Source: Xenorhabdus budapestensis
GTDB lineage: Bacteria; Pseudomonadota; Gammaproteobacteria; Enterobacterales; Enterobacteriaceae
DNA length: 35,334 bases
Reading direction: 5' to 3'
Assembly (NCBI RefSeq): GCF_002632465.1
Contig: NZ_NIBS01000027.1
Location: 1 to 35,334 of the forward strand
Shown here: positions 26,718 through 34,775 of the stretch, piece by piece
How the letters are laid out: each line of letters opens with the position of its first letter
Numbering within the stretch: position 1 is the stretch's first letter
Made by a program: the position numbers and the translations under genes
Notes under the pieces: model-generated
What the model was told of the DNA's origin: nothing
Database searches by the model: none
What the model saw: the letters and a program-made list of their open reading frames with translations, nothing else

Positions 26718-27344
26718 TTAAACAATTAGTGAACGAATAATCAAAAAATGTCCAATAAAACGACAGGTTATCACGATTGCTTTTGATAATTTAAAAGGGA
26801 AACGATATTGGTCAATAATACTAATACTGTGTGCAAGGAGTAGTAAAATGGCTCCAGCCACGGCGGAGAAACGACTTGCATTGCTGAGTGCAAAATATTG
26901 TTCTCCTGCAACCCAAACCATGATGAGCACCATTATCCAGGTATCCAACACTCGCCAACGTAAGGTATCGAGACGTCTCCAGACAATAAACATGACCACG
27001 ATGCCGACAACCAGCAAGATCAATGGCAATGGGAAGAAGAAACTGAACCCCATATGTAAGGCAAAGCTGATTGTATAAAGCAAGTAACTCAGGAACAACG
27101 CGATAAATGAGAATAGTAAATACTTACTGGGGAGTATTCGGAGTGAGTCAGAAAGCAAGGAAACAATAAGACCGGCAATAATGAGATAGCCTGTTGCTTC
27201 GAGATTTGGTGCCTGAAATGCCCATAATAGTAGAAGTAACATCGTAACAGGGTAAAACACCCATTGTTGCCATCTGATGCCACGATAGGCCGCATCAATG
27301 TATAACCATCCAGAGAAAAACACCGCAAGAAATGGCCAACTCAT
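26718..27344 (-). CDS. yhhN: YhhN/TMEM86-family membrane protein
   Basis: A 208-aa protein, the same length as E. coli YhhN, with about seven or eight predicted membrane helices and conserved acidic residues (LLSDSLRILP, WVAGEQYF). The family includes eukaryotic TMEM86 lysoplasmalogenases; the bacterial role is not settled. Gene position between zntA and yhhL is as in E. coli. A 9-bp hairpin lies 22 nt upstream of its start. Confidence 0.88.
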   Translation of the reverse strand: MSWPFLAVFFSGWLYIDAAYRGIRWQQWVFYPVTMLLLLLWAFQAPNLEATGYLIIAGLIVSLLSDSLRILPSKYLLFSFIALFLSYLLYTISFALHMGFSFFFPLPLILLVVGIVVMFIVWRRLDTLRWRVLDTWIMVLIMVWVAGEQYFALSNASRFSAVAGAILLLLAHSISIIDQYRFPFKLSKAIVITCRFIGHFLIIRSLIV

Positions 27345-27366
27345 ATTTTTCCTTTCCTTAAATGTT

Positions 27367-27390
27367 CAATGCCTGTTTTATCAGGCATTG
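27367..27390 (-). other. Hairpin in the yhhL-yhhN spacer, near the yhhN ribosome site
   Basis: CAATGCCTG (27367-27375) and CAGGCATTG (27382-27390) form a perfect 9-bp stem with a 6-nt loop. It lies between yhhL and yhhN with no T run, 22 nt before the yhhN start. It may be an mRNA processing or stabilising hairpin. Confidence 0.5.
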
Positions 27391-27479
27391 CTGTTTATGA
27401 TGGGGTGAAGTGAGAGTACCAATTTTAATTCGATATTAACGATACAACCTGAAATCTATAGGGCATAAAATATAATTTG

Positions 27480-27749
27480 TTATTTTTTCTTCAGACGTAT
27501 TTTTTTCTGCCAGGTCAATAATTCAAATACGCCAAAAAAGAAGATTTTAGCCTGTAACAGGCCGGAAAGTTTTTGGTCTTTAGGCTGAGAATGTTTTAGC
27601 AATAGCAGTTGGAAAGCATGCATAACCACCGTAAAGACCATAGCGATATCCATAAAGTATTTCAATGGCTTAGGAAAAGGGTGAATCAGATTGAGGATCA
27701 TGATACCCCAAACACAAACCATAATTGCTCTTCCTAATTGAATAAACAT
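27480..27749 (-). CDS. yhhL: DUF1145 family inner-membrane protein
   Basis: An 89-aa protein, the length of E. coli YhhL. The start at 27749 (MFIQLGRAIMVCVWGIMILNLI) has GGAG upstream; the longer open frame is rejected. Two hydrophobic segments (about 5-24 and 32-50) precede a basic C-terminus ending RLKKK. Function is unknown. It follows rsmD by 41 nt and is probably cotranscribed. Confidence 0.85.
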   Translation of the reverse strand: MFIQLGRAIMVCVWGIMILNLIHPFPKPLKYFMDIAMVFTVVMHAFQLLLLKHSQPKDQKLSGLLQAKIFFFGVFELLTWQKKIRLKKK

Positions 27750-27790
27750 TATCAACTCCAGAATCGTATTTAAGTAGGCCAAGCCGCAGT

Positions 27791-28369
27791 TTACTGGCGG
27801 CGAATATACAATCGGTATGCAACTTGCCCGGCAATTTTTTCCCGGTGTAAGTGCCAGTTTGTAGGAACTTCTGTTGCGGCAGATTCAGATTCTGCTTCGA
27901 CATAAACCCAACTCACCTCAGCCAGCCATCCGTTGGTTTCCAGTAAATTGATAGTTTCTGTCAGCATTCCTTTGCGGAAGGGAGGATCAAGGAATACTAC
28001 ATCAAAAGGCGTGCCAGGCTGATTGAGATATTGCAGCGTATTGCCTTGTACAACATTGCCGTTTTCTGCTTTCAATAAAGCTAAATTATTTGACAGTTGT
28101 TTTGCTACGTTGCGATCGTACTCAATCAAAGTAGTGTTGTTTGCATTGCGCGATAAAGCTTCAAATCCAAGGGCCCCACTGCCGGAAAAACAGTCCAGAC
28201 AGCAAGCTCCTTGAATAACTGGCATTAACCAGTTAAACAATGTTTCGCGGACACGATCTGTAGTCGGACGTAATCCCTCACTATCTGGAACCGGTAATTT
28301 TCTTCCGCGCCATTTCCCGCCAATAATGCGGATTTGTCCTAAAGGTGTGCGCTGTGATTTTTTAGTCAT
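27791..28369 (-). CDS. rsmD: 16S rRNA (guanine966-N2)-methyltransferase
   Basis: A 192-aa protein (198 in E. coli). It has the IRIIGGKWRGRKLPVPD N-terminus, LRPTTDRVRETLFNWL, the SAM-binding LDCFSGSGALGFEALSR, and the catalytic DPPF in VVFLDPPFRKG. It methylates G966 of 16S rRNA in the assembled 30S subunit. It is divergent from ftsY, as in E. coli. Confidence 0.96.
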   Translation of the reverse strand: MTKKSQRTPLGQIRIIGGKWRGRKLPVPDSEGLRPTTDRVRETLFNWLMPVIQGACCLDCFSGSGALGFEALSRNANNTTLIEYDRNVAKQLSNNLALLKAENGNVVQGNTLQYLNQPGTPFDVVFLDPPFRKGMLTETINLLETNGWLAEVSWVYVEAESESAATEVPTNWHLHREKIAGQVAYRLYIRRQ

Positions 28370-28711
28370 AGTTTACATAACTTAAATATTTGTCATCGCT
28401 GTGGTGTGTAACTCCCCGTCTATTGGGTATAGGTGGCAGATACAAAAAGCGAAAATCAAGAAACCCATTGATTAATTTACCACGAAATCCTCAATAGAAT
28501 ATGTGTTGTGGTCTGATGAAAATGTTAGACTGGATTTTATCACCATTAGAACCTATCTCAGTAGGTGTAATTGTTAAAAATAAAGCGTCTATTGGGCTGG
28601 GTTCTTGGCTTATCCCTATATGAGTTAATCACCTGACAAAAGGTAAAGCAACCAGCTTAGTGGGATAGGTTGTTACAACGCCATAATTAACCGCGAGGAG
28701 TGTAGTGGCCG
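28370..28711. other. rsmD-ftsY divergent spacer
   Basis: This 342-bp spacer holds no supported gene. It should contain promoters for both genes. A short dyad ACCTA/TAGGT (28551-28566) is visible. A ribosome site (GAGGAG, 28693-28698) precedes ftsY. Confidence 0.5.
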
Positions 28712-30130
28712 ATGGCAAAAGAGAAAAAAAAAGGTTTCTTCTCTTGGTTCGGACTTGGTCGTCAGGAAAAGAAACAACTAGAAGAACAAATTGAAAAAGA
28801 AAAGTTAGTAGCGGAAGAAGCAGAGCAACAGCGTTTGGCAGAAGAAACGGCCCGTCGAGCAGCGGAAGAGGCGGAACAGCAGCGTTTGACAGAAGAAACG
28901 GCCCGTCGAGCAGCGGAAGAGGCGGAACAGCAGCGTTTGACAGAAGAAGCGGCCCGTCGAGTAGCGGAAGAGGCGGAACAGCAGCGTTTGGCAGAAGAAG
29001 CGGCCCGTCGAGTAGCGGAAGAGGCGGAACAGCAGCGTTTGGCAGAAGAAGCGGCCCGTCGAGCAGTGGAAGAGGCGGAACAGCAGCGTTTGGCAGAAGA
29101 AGCGGCCCGTCGAGCAGCGGAAGAGGCGGAACAGCAGCGTTTGGCAGAAGAAGCGGCCCGTCAAGTTGAAGAGCCAGCCGCTTTATCTAAAGAGCAGGAA
29201 CGCCCGACCAAAGAAGGCTTCTTCGTCCGTCTGAAACGGAGTCTGGTAAAAACCCGCCAGAATTTGGGAGCCGGATTTTTCGGATTATTCCGTGGCAAAA
29301 AGATTGATGATGATTTGTTTGAAGAGCTGGAAGAACAGTTATTGATTGCGGATGTTGGTGTTGAAACAACTCGTAAGATTATCAATAGTTTGACTGCTCA
29401 TGCCAGCCGTAAAGAATTGAAAGAGGCGGAAGCATTATACATAAAACTGAAAGAAGAAATGTCCGGTATTCTGGCAAAAGTTGATAGGCCGTTGGAAATT
29501 GAAGACAAATCACCTTATGTCATCCTGATGGTCGGCGTGAATGGCGTTGGTAAAACCACCACGATTGGTAAATTGGCACGCCAATATCAATCTCAGGGGA
29601 AATCCGTCATGCTGGCTGCGGGGGATACTTTCCGCGCTGCGGCAGTAGAACAATTGCAGGTTTGGGGTGAACGTAACAAGATCCCAGTGATTGCGCAGCA
29701 TACTGGCGCGGATCCAGCGTCTGTTATTTTTGATGCCATTCAATCAGCTAAGGCTAAAGGTGTTGATATTCTGATAGCGGATACCGCAGGACGCCTACAG
29801 AACAAATCTCACCTGATGGAAGAGCTGAAAAAAATCGTGCGGGTAATGAAAAAGCTGGACGAAGAAGCGCCACATGAAATTATGCTGACTTTGGATGCCA
29901 GCACAGGCCAAAATGCCGTCAGCCAAGCTAAACTATTCCATGAGGCAGTTGGATTGACCGGTATTTCACTAACCAAATTGGATGGTACAGCGAAAGGAGG
30001 TGTTATTTTCGCTATTGCTGATCAATTTGAAATTCCGATCCGTTATATCGGTGTTGGGGAAGGCATTGAAGATCTCCGTCCATTTAAGGCTGACGATTTT
30101 ATAGAGGCTCTTTTTAGCCGGGAGGATTAA
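28712..30130 (+). CDS. ftsY: Signal recognition particle receptor FtsY
   Basis: A 472-aa protein. The N-terminus [17 protein letters not shown] matches the membrane-binding start of E. coli FtsY. The acidic A region is replaced by seven tandem 17-residue repeats (34-152). The NG domain (about 165-472) has G1 [10 protein letters not shown] (275-284), [16 protein letters not shown] and [10 protein letters not shown]. It receives SRP-bound ribosomes at the membrane and passes them to SecYEG by joint GTP hydrolysis with Ffh. It heads ftsYEX; the ftsE start follows 6 nt after its stop. Confidence 0.97.
   Translation: MAKEKKKGFFSWFGLGRQEKKQLEEQIEKEKLVAEEAEQQRLAEETARRAAEEAEQQRLTEETARRAAEEAEQQRLTEEAARRVAEEAEQQRLAEEAARRVAEEAEQQRLAEEAARRAVEEAEQQRLAEEAARRAAEEAEQQRLAEEAARQVEEPAALSKEQERPTKEGFFVRLKRSLVKTRQNLGAGFFGLFRGKKIDDDLFEELEEQLLIADVGVETTRKIINSLTAHASRKELKEAEALYIKLKEEMSGILAKVDRPLEIEDKSPYVILMVGVNGVGKTTTIGKLARQYQSQGKSVMLAAGDTFRAAAVEQLQVWGERNKIPVIAQHTGADPASVIFDAIQSAKAKGVDILIADTAGRLQNKSHLMEELKKIVRVMKKLDEEAPHEIMLTLDASTGQNAVSQAKLFHEAVGLTGISLTKLDGTAKGGVIFAIADQFEIPIRYIGVGEGIEDLRPFKADDFIEALFSRED
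28811..29167 (+). repeat. Seven tandem 51-bp repeats inside ftsY
   Basis: Seven head-to-tail 51-bp units code for [17 protein letters not shown] or close variants, residues 34-152, in frame. Copies differ at only a few bases (for example ACA/GCA and GTA/GCA codons), so the array is recent or kept uniform by recombination. The peptide is a charged, highly helical coiled-coil-type sequence. Copy number is likely variable between strains. Confidence 0.97.
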
Positions 30131-30136
30131 CTATCA

Positions 30137-30802
30137 ATGATTCGCTTTGAACAGGTCAGTAAAGCCTATCTGGGAGGACGGCAGGCGCTGCAAGGGGTGG
30201 ATTTTCACCTGCTTCCAGGAGAAATGGCGTTTTTAACCGGTCATTCAGGAGCGGGTAAGAGTACGCTTTTGAAACTTATTTGTGGTATCGAGCGTCCGAG
30301 TGCAGGTTATATCTGGTTTGGGGGGCATGATATCAGCCGACTGAAATCTCGTGAGATCCCATTTTTGCGCCGTCAGATCGGTATGATTTTTCAGGATCAC
30401 CATCTATTGCTGGATCGTACCGTATACGAAAATATTGCAATGCCACTGATTATCTCAGGAGCCAGTGCTGAAGATATTCGTCGGCGGGTATCGGCGGCGC
30501 TGGATAAGGTTGGCTTGTTGGACAAAGCGAAAAACTTTCCCATTCAACTCTCTGGAGGAGAACAACAGCGCGTTGGCATTGCCCGCGCTGTTGTAAATAA
30601 ACCGACTGTCCTGCTGGCAGATGAACCGACGGGGAATTTGGATGGTGAACTATCTGAGGGCATTATGCGCCTGTTTGAAGAATTTAACCGAGTCGGTGTG
30701 ACGGTTCTTATGGCAACGCATGATACAGCCCTTATTGAGCGAAGAAATTACCGCATCCTGACGTTGAATCAGGGACGTATGCAAGGAGGACATCATGGTT
30801 AA
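30137..30802 (+). CDS. ftsE: Cell division ATP-binding protein FtsE
   Basis: A 221-aa ABC ATPase (222 in E. coli) with Walker [13 protein letters not shown] (36-47), signature [14 protein letters not shown], Walker [13 protein letters not shown] and the switch histidine in MATHD. With FtsX it controls periplasmic septal amidases through EnvC. It overlaps ftsX by 8 nt. Its ribosome site GGAGG lies in the end of ftsY. Confidence 0.97.
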   Translation: MIRFEQVSKAYLGGRQALQGVDFHLLPGEMAFLTGHSGAGKSTLLKLICGIERPSAGYIWFGGHDISRLKSREIPFLRRQIGMIFQDHHLLLDRTVYENIAMPLIISGASAEDIRRRVSAALDKVGLLDKAKNFPIQLSGGEQQRVGIARAVVNKPTVLLADEPTGNLDGELSEGIMRLFEEFNRVGVTVLMATHDTALIERRNYRILTLNQGRMQGGHHG

Positions 30803-31775
30803 GCATGTCCGTCATTCTGCGAAAAAAACAACGACTTCCAAACCCCGTTCCAAGTCATTAAAAGGGGGCTGGCGTGTACAATCACGTTATGCGTGGAAAA
30901 GTACCCTGTCGGATATGTTGCGCCAGCCACTGGCAACGTTATTGACCATCATGGTTATTGCTATCTCCTTGACACTGCCAAGCGTGTTTTACATTGTCTG
31001 GAAAAATGTTAATCAGGCGGTGGAACAATGGTATCCCGTGCCACAGCTTACGGTCTACCTTGATAAATCGTTGAATGATGTCAATTCCAATCAGTTGATT
31101 GACGAACTGAAAGTAATGGACGGTGTGAAATCGGTAAATTATTTATCCCGTGAAGAAGCTGTGAATGAATTTCGTGCCTGGTCTGGATTTGCTGGCGCAT
31201 TAGATATGCTGGAAGAAAATCCATTGCCCGCGGTAGCGATTGTATCCCCTAAACTGGACTTTCAAAACTCACAAGCATTAACAACACTGCGTGACCGTGT
31301 AGCACAGTTGAAAGGCATTGAAGAAGTCAGAATGGATGATAGTTGGTTTGACCGCCTTACGGCTCTGGCTAACCTTGTTGGCCGAATTGCTGCGGTGATA
31401 GGCATTCTGATGGTAGTTGCCTTGCTATTGGTAATTGGTAACAGTGTTCGTTTAAGCATCTTTAGCCGTCGTGAAACCATTAATGTGATGAAACTGATTG
31501 GGGCAACAGATGGATTTATTTTGCGCCCGTTCCTCAATGGTGGGGCATTGTTGGGAATTCTGGGTGCAATTTTTTCATTACTTCTTTCGTACTTGTTAGT
31601 TTGGAAACTTTCCAGCATTGTCGCAGAAGTGGCCAGCGTTTTTGGTACAACCTTCAGGCTGTATGGACTGAGTTGGGATGAATCACTATTACTGATACTG
31701 CTTTCAGGTATGATTGGTTGGATTGCTGCATGGCTTGCGACTATCCAGCATTTACGTCGTTTCAGGCCAGAATAG
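30795..31775 (+). CDS. ftsX: Cell division protein FtsX
   Basis: A 326-aa membrane protein (352 in E. coli; the cytoplasmic N-terminal tail is shorter). One helix lies near residues 45-70, then the large periplasmic loop ([22 protein letters not shown] onwards) that binds EnvC, then three helices at the C-terminal side. [21 protein letters not shown] is the conserved cytoplasmic coupling loop to FtsE. The start follows AAGGAGG (30783-30789). Confidence 0.96.
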   Translation: MVKHVRHSAKKTTTSKPRSKSLKGGWRVQSRYAWKSTLSDMLRQPLATLLTIMVIAISLTLPSVFYIVWKNVNQAVEQWYPVPQLTVYLDKSLNDVNSNQLIDELKVMDGVKSVNYLSREEAVNEFRAWSGFAGALDMLEENPLPAVAIVSPKLDFQNSQALTTLRDRVAQLKGIEEVRMDDSWFDRLTALANLVGRIAAVIGILMVVALLLVIGNSVRLSIFSRRETINVMKLIGATDGFILRPFLNGGALLGILGAIFSLLLSYLLVWKLSSIVAEVASVFGTTFRLYGLSWDESLLLILLSGMIGWIAAWLATIQHLRRFRPE

Positions 31776-31915
31776 GGCTATTTTGTTGGACATTAGATGA
31801 ACTTTTTGGCTTAATTATGGTCGAAGAAACTGTTACTGATTTGTGTGCGTTTTCATACAATGCAGACAATTTGAATATGATTTCCACGATGGTAAAATAA
31901 GCGCATTTTTGGCTT

Positions 31916-31941
31916 GAACAAATTTTATTGATTGTTTCAGG
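31916..31941 (+). promoter_or_regulatory. Possible sigma-E-type promoter of rpoH
   Basis: GAACAA (31916-31921) and TCAGG (31937-31941) are 15 bp apart, resembling the sigma-E pattern GAACTT-N16-TCTGA used by E. coli rpoH P3. It lies about 48 bp upstream of the rpoH start. The match is partial. Confidence 0.3.
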
Positions 31942-31988
31942 TAAGTTCAAAAAACCATCAATTTGGTTCTTAGTTTGAGAGAATTTGA

Positions 31989-32843
31989 ATGACAAAAGAA
32001 ATGCAAACTTTAGCATTAGTTCCACAAGGTAGTTTGGAAGGGTACATCCGTGCTTCCAACGCTTATCCCATGCTCTCCGCAGAGGAAGAGAAGGAACTGG
32101 CGGAAAGGCTGCATTACCAGGGAGATCTGGATGCAGCAAAACAGCTGATTCTGTCTCATCTGCGCTTCGTTGTTCATGTCGCTCGCAGTTATGCTGGTTA
32201 TGGTTTACCGCAAGCGGATTTAATTCAGGAAGGTAATATCGGCCTGATGAAAGCGGTTCGTCGATTTAATCCAGAAGTGGGCGTGCGTCTGGTGTCTTTT
32301 GCTGTTCACTGGATTAAGGCAGAAATCCATGAATATGTATTGCGTAATTGGCGTATTGTGAAAGTCGCAACAACAAAAGCGCAGCGTAAGTTATTCTTTA
32401 ATTTGCGTAAGGCTAAACAACGTTTGGGCTGGTTCAATCAGGATGAAGTTGAGTTAGTAGCCAAAGAGTTAGGAGTGACCAGTAAGGATGTTCTGGAGAT
32501 GGAATCTCGCATGTCAGCGCAGGATATGGCATTTGACATGTCATCGGATGATGACAGCCATGATAACCAACCCGCTCCAGTGCTGTTTTTGCAGGATAAG
32601 GCTTCTGATTTTGCGGATGGTATTGAAGAAGATAATTGGGAAAACCATGCTGCGGATAAACTTTCTGTAGCAATGGAAAAGCTGGATGAGCGTAGTCAGG
32701 ACATTATCCGTTCCCGTTGGTTGGATGATGACAATAAATCTACTTTGCAAGAACTGGCTGATAAATACGGTGTATCCGCTGAACGGGTACGTCAATTAGA
32801 AAAGAATGCCATGAAAAAATTACGAATGGCGATTGAAGCCTAA
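31989..32843 (+). CDS. rpoH: RNA polymerase heat-shock sigma factor (sigma-32)
   Basis: A 284-aa protein, the same length as E. coli RpoH. It shows region 2 ([57 protein letters not shown]), the RpoH box [10 protein letters not shown] (about 132-141) and region 4 with the [31 protein letters not shown]. The first codons resemble the E. coli start region that takes part in the heat-opened mRNA structure, so thermosensor control is likely but not proven here. It follows ftsX after 213 bp. Confidence 0.97.
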   Translation: MTKEMQTLALVPQGSLEGYIRASNAYPMLSAEEEKELAERLHYQGDLDAAKQLILSHLRFVVHVARSYAGYGLPQADLIQEGNIGLMKAVRRFNPEVGVRLVSFAVHWIKAEIHEYVLRNWRIVKVATTKAQRKLFFNLRKAKQRLGWFNQDEVELVAKELGVTSKDVLEMESRMSAQDMAFDMSSDDDSHDNQPAPVLFLQDKASDFADGIEEDNWENHAADKLSVAMEKLDERSQDIIRSRWLDDDNKSTLQELADKYGVSAERVRQLEKNAMKKLRMAIEA

Positions 32844-32862
32844 TGTAATTGACGAATGGCTG

Positions 32863-32884
32863 AGCATGAAGATTTTTTCATGCT
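32863..32884 (+). other. Hairpin after rpoH
   Basis: AGCATGAA (32863-32870) pairs with TTCATGCT (32877-32884) around GATTTT, 20 nt after the rpoH stop. It lies ahead of the stronger T-tailed terminator and may protect the 3' end. Confidence 0.5.
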
Positions 32885-32909
32885 GAATACATACACTAAT
32901 GGATTAAAA

Positions 32910-32937
32910 GGCGATAATTTATTTATCGCTTTTTTTA
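32910..32937 (+). terminator. Terminator of rpoH
   Basis: GCGATAA (32911-32917) and TTATCGC (32923-32929), extended by flanking A and T runs, with eight T residues at 32930-32937. Standard Rho-independent form. Confidence 0.88.
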
Positions 32938-33062
32938 TTCCTGCTGTTTATGTGTGCAGTATGGCTTTCGTCAACTTCAGATTAAAGATGAAGACAATGG
33001 GGATAAGAACAAAATGACGACAGTTTCTGCGTTTTTTTCATGTGACAGGTGGCAGTGTATAT

Positions 33063-33170
33063 ATGCAGGTACATAATCGATTGAAATTACTGCTTTATGA
33101 AACACTGGTGGGTTTCACCATTGCTTTTATCTCAACCTTAATCTTTGGTGTATTTGATTTTACTGGCTAA
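33063..33170 (+). CDS. Possible 35-residue single-span membrane peptide
   Basis: An ATG at 33063 reads 35 codons to TAA at 33168-33170. The product has a basic N-terminus (MQVHNRLKLLLYET) and one hydrophobic span (about 15-32, LVGFTIAFISTLIFGVFD). An AGGTGG (33047-33052) lies 10 nt upstream. It stands alone between the rpoH terminator and the glycerate kinase gene. The pattern fits small membrane proteins, but so short an ORF may be chance; no family is recognised. Confidence 0.4.
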   Translation: MQVHNRLKLLLYETLVGFTIAFISTLIFGVFDFTG

Positions 33171-33211
33171 ATTTTTGTCGACCGGATACATAGGGGAGAG
33201 AGGAAATTGTT

Positions 33212-34372
33212 ATGAAAATCGTGATTGCCCCAGATTCATTTAAAGAAAGCTTAAGTGCCTTACAAGTAGCAGAAGCGATAGAGCAGGGATTTCGGGAAAT
33301 TCTTCCACAGGCTGATTACATCAAACTACCGATGGCCGATGGCGGAGAAGGTACAGTGGAATCGCTGGTGGCTGCGACAGGAGGGAAACGTATTACATGT
33401 GCAGTTACTGATCCTTTGGGGGGAACTATTGAAGCTTTTTGGGGACTGCTGGGCGATGGAAAAACCGCAGTCATAGAAATGGCAGCAGCTTCAGGTTTGC
33501 ACTTAGTGCCGTTGGAACAACGCAATCCTTTGGTAACGACAACATATGGTACTGGAGAGCTGATCTTGGCTGCGTTGGAGCACGGAGTACAAAAGCTGAT
33601 TTTAGGTATCGGTGGTAGTGCAACCAATGATGGTGGTGCAGGAATGATGCAAGCACTTGGGGCAAATTTACGGGATGGGGATAACCGCATTCTGCCATTT
33701 GGTGGAGCAGCATTAACACGGTTGGAAAGTATCGACCTTTCGGGTCTTGATCCCCGCCTCAAGCAACTGAGAATTACCATAGCTTGTGATGTAAATAATC
33801 CATTATGCGGTGAGTCCGGAGCATCTGCGGTGTTTGGCCCACAAAAAGGAGCGACACCAGAAATGGTTAAAATACTGGATTCAGCTTTATTCCATTACGG
33901 AATAAAAATTGAAGCGGCAACAGGCAGAAATGTGATCGATGCTGCGGGAGCAGGTGCTGCTGGAGGTCTGGGCGCTTCTTTACTGGGTTGTCTGGGCGCA
34001 AAATTACAATCAGGTATTGAGATTGTGATCGAGACTCTGAAGTTGGAAAAGATAATTCAGGGTGCAGATCTGGTTATTACTGGTGAAGGTCGTATGGATA
34101 GCCAGACCATATATGGCAAAACGCCTATTGGTGTTGCACGTATCGCCAAGAAGTTCGGTATTCCTGTTATCGCTTTAGTGGGAGGGATGAGCAAAGACTA
34201 CCATATAGTACATCAACACGGTCTGGATGCTGTATTTTCTATTATTCCCGAAGTTTGCACGCTTGCTGATGCTCTGATTAATAGTGTTGATAATCTACAG
34301 GTATTGGCACGTAACATTGCGTCGGTTTGGAATATGGCTGCTATAGGTAAGAAAGCAGATGATAGCCATTGA
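33212..34372 (+). CDS. Glycerate kinase (GarK/GlxK family)
   Basis: A 386-aa protein of usual family length. Diagnostic segments are MKIVIAPDSFKESLSA at the N-terminus, LPMADGGEGTVE, GIGGSATNDGGAGMMQALGA, the GPQKGATPEMV stretch and VITGEGRMDSQTIYGKTPIGVA. It phosphorylates D-glycerate (2-phosphoglycerate product in enterobacteria). No other glycerate-pathway genes are adjacent, so garK versus glxK cannot be decided. Strong ribosome site GAGAGAGGAAA. Confidence 0.95.
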   Translation: MKIVIAPDSFKESLSALQVAEAIEQGFREILPQADYIKLPMADGGEGTVESLVAATGGKRITCAVTDPLGGTIEAFWGLLGDGKTAVIEMAAASGLHLVPLEQRNPLVTTTYGTGELILAALEHGVQKLILGIGGSATNDGGAGMMQALGANLRDGDNRILPFGGAALTRLESIDLSGLDPRLKQLRITIACDVNNPLCGESGASAVFGPQKGATPEMVKILDSALFHYGIKIEAATGRNVIDAAGAGAAGGLGASLLGCLGAKLQSGIEIVIETLKLEKIIQGADLVITGEGRMDSQTIYGKTPIGVARIAKKFGIPVIALVGGMSKDYHIVHQHGLDAVFSIIPEVCTLADALINSVDNLQVLARNIASVWNMAAIGKKADDSH

Positions 34373-34397
34373 AAGAATGGATAAATATTCGAGGGGA

Positions 34398-34452
34398 GTC
34401 AGAAGCCCCCATATTTTGGGGTTTGGCTCAAGCTTGATGGCAGGCTTCTGAC
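34398..34452. other. Structured inverted-repeat element downstream of the glycerate kinase gene
   Basis: GTCAGAAGCC (34398-34407) and GGCTTCTGAC (34443-34452) form a perfect 10-bp outer stem. Inside are a CCCC/GGGG hairpin around ATATTTT (34407-34421) and the perfect palindrome TCAAGCTTGA (34428-34437), so the RNA can fold as a branched structure. It lies 26 nt after the kinase stop and 21 nt before the end of the convergent regulator. It may end both transcripts, though no strong T tract follows. Confidence 0.6.
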
Positions 34453-34472
34453 GGGGGATTATTGTGACCCAT

Positions 34473-34775
34473 TTAACAACCATTTTTCCCTATAATTGTT
34501 TCAGCCATGGGAATGTATTGAGTATCGAGTTTATTAACAAAATCTTCCTTGCTCTCCTCTCCAAAGCAGTCTTCAAAGAACCAAGAAATACGCGTCTCCA
34601 ACTCCTTACTAATGGCAACCAAATGAGTGACATTAATTCGATTGGTTCCTCTTTCATAACGTGAAAGTTGTTGCTGACTAATGCCAATTTGTTTAGCTAA
34701 TGCCGTTGCTGTGATACCCAACTCTTTCCTTTTATTTTGAATACGTTGTCCGATTAATAGGTTTGCATCTTCCAT
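34473..34775 (-). CDS. MrpJ-like XRE-family transcriptional regulator
   Basis: A 100-aa protein. Residues about 7-62 form an XRE helix-turn-helix: IGQRIQNKRKELGITATALAKQIGISQQQLSRYERGTNRINVTHLVAIS, followed by ISWFFEDCF. The SQQQLSRYERG plus xISWFF pattern is characteristic of MrpJ-type regulators, which in Proteus, Xenorhabdus and Photorhabdus are linked to fimbrial operons and repress motility genes. No fimbrial gene is in the window. Ribosome site AAGGA lies upstream of the ATG at 34773-34775. Confidence 0.85.
   Translation of the reverse strand: MEDANLLIGQRIQNKRKELGITATALAKQIGISQQQLSRYERGTNRINVTHLVAISKELETRISWFFEDCFGEESKEDFVNKLDTQYIPMAETIIGKNGC

Noticed and set aside
28422-28431. ATTGGGTATA shared with the end of the MITE-like element
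   Set aside because: Only ten bases match and the neighbouring sequence differs, so there is no support for a second copy.
28805-29164. 119-codon antisense open frame in ftsY
   Set aside because: It is the reverse reading of the 51-bp repeats, giving a repeated Phe/Cys-rich sequence; an artefact of in-frame tandem repetition.
28811-29167. CRISPR-like regular repetition
   Set aside because: Units are contiguous 51-bp coding repeats with no unique spacers and keep the ftsY frame.
33014-33076. 20-codon ORF (MTTVSAFF...) overlapping the candidate membrane peptide gene
   Set aside because: No ribosome site and no hydrophobic or other recognisable pattern; the overlapping 35-codon frame is better supported.
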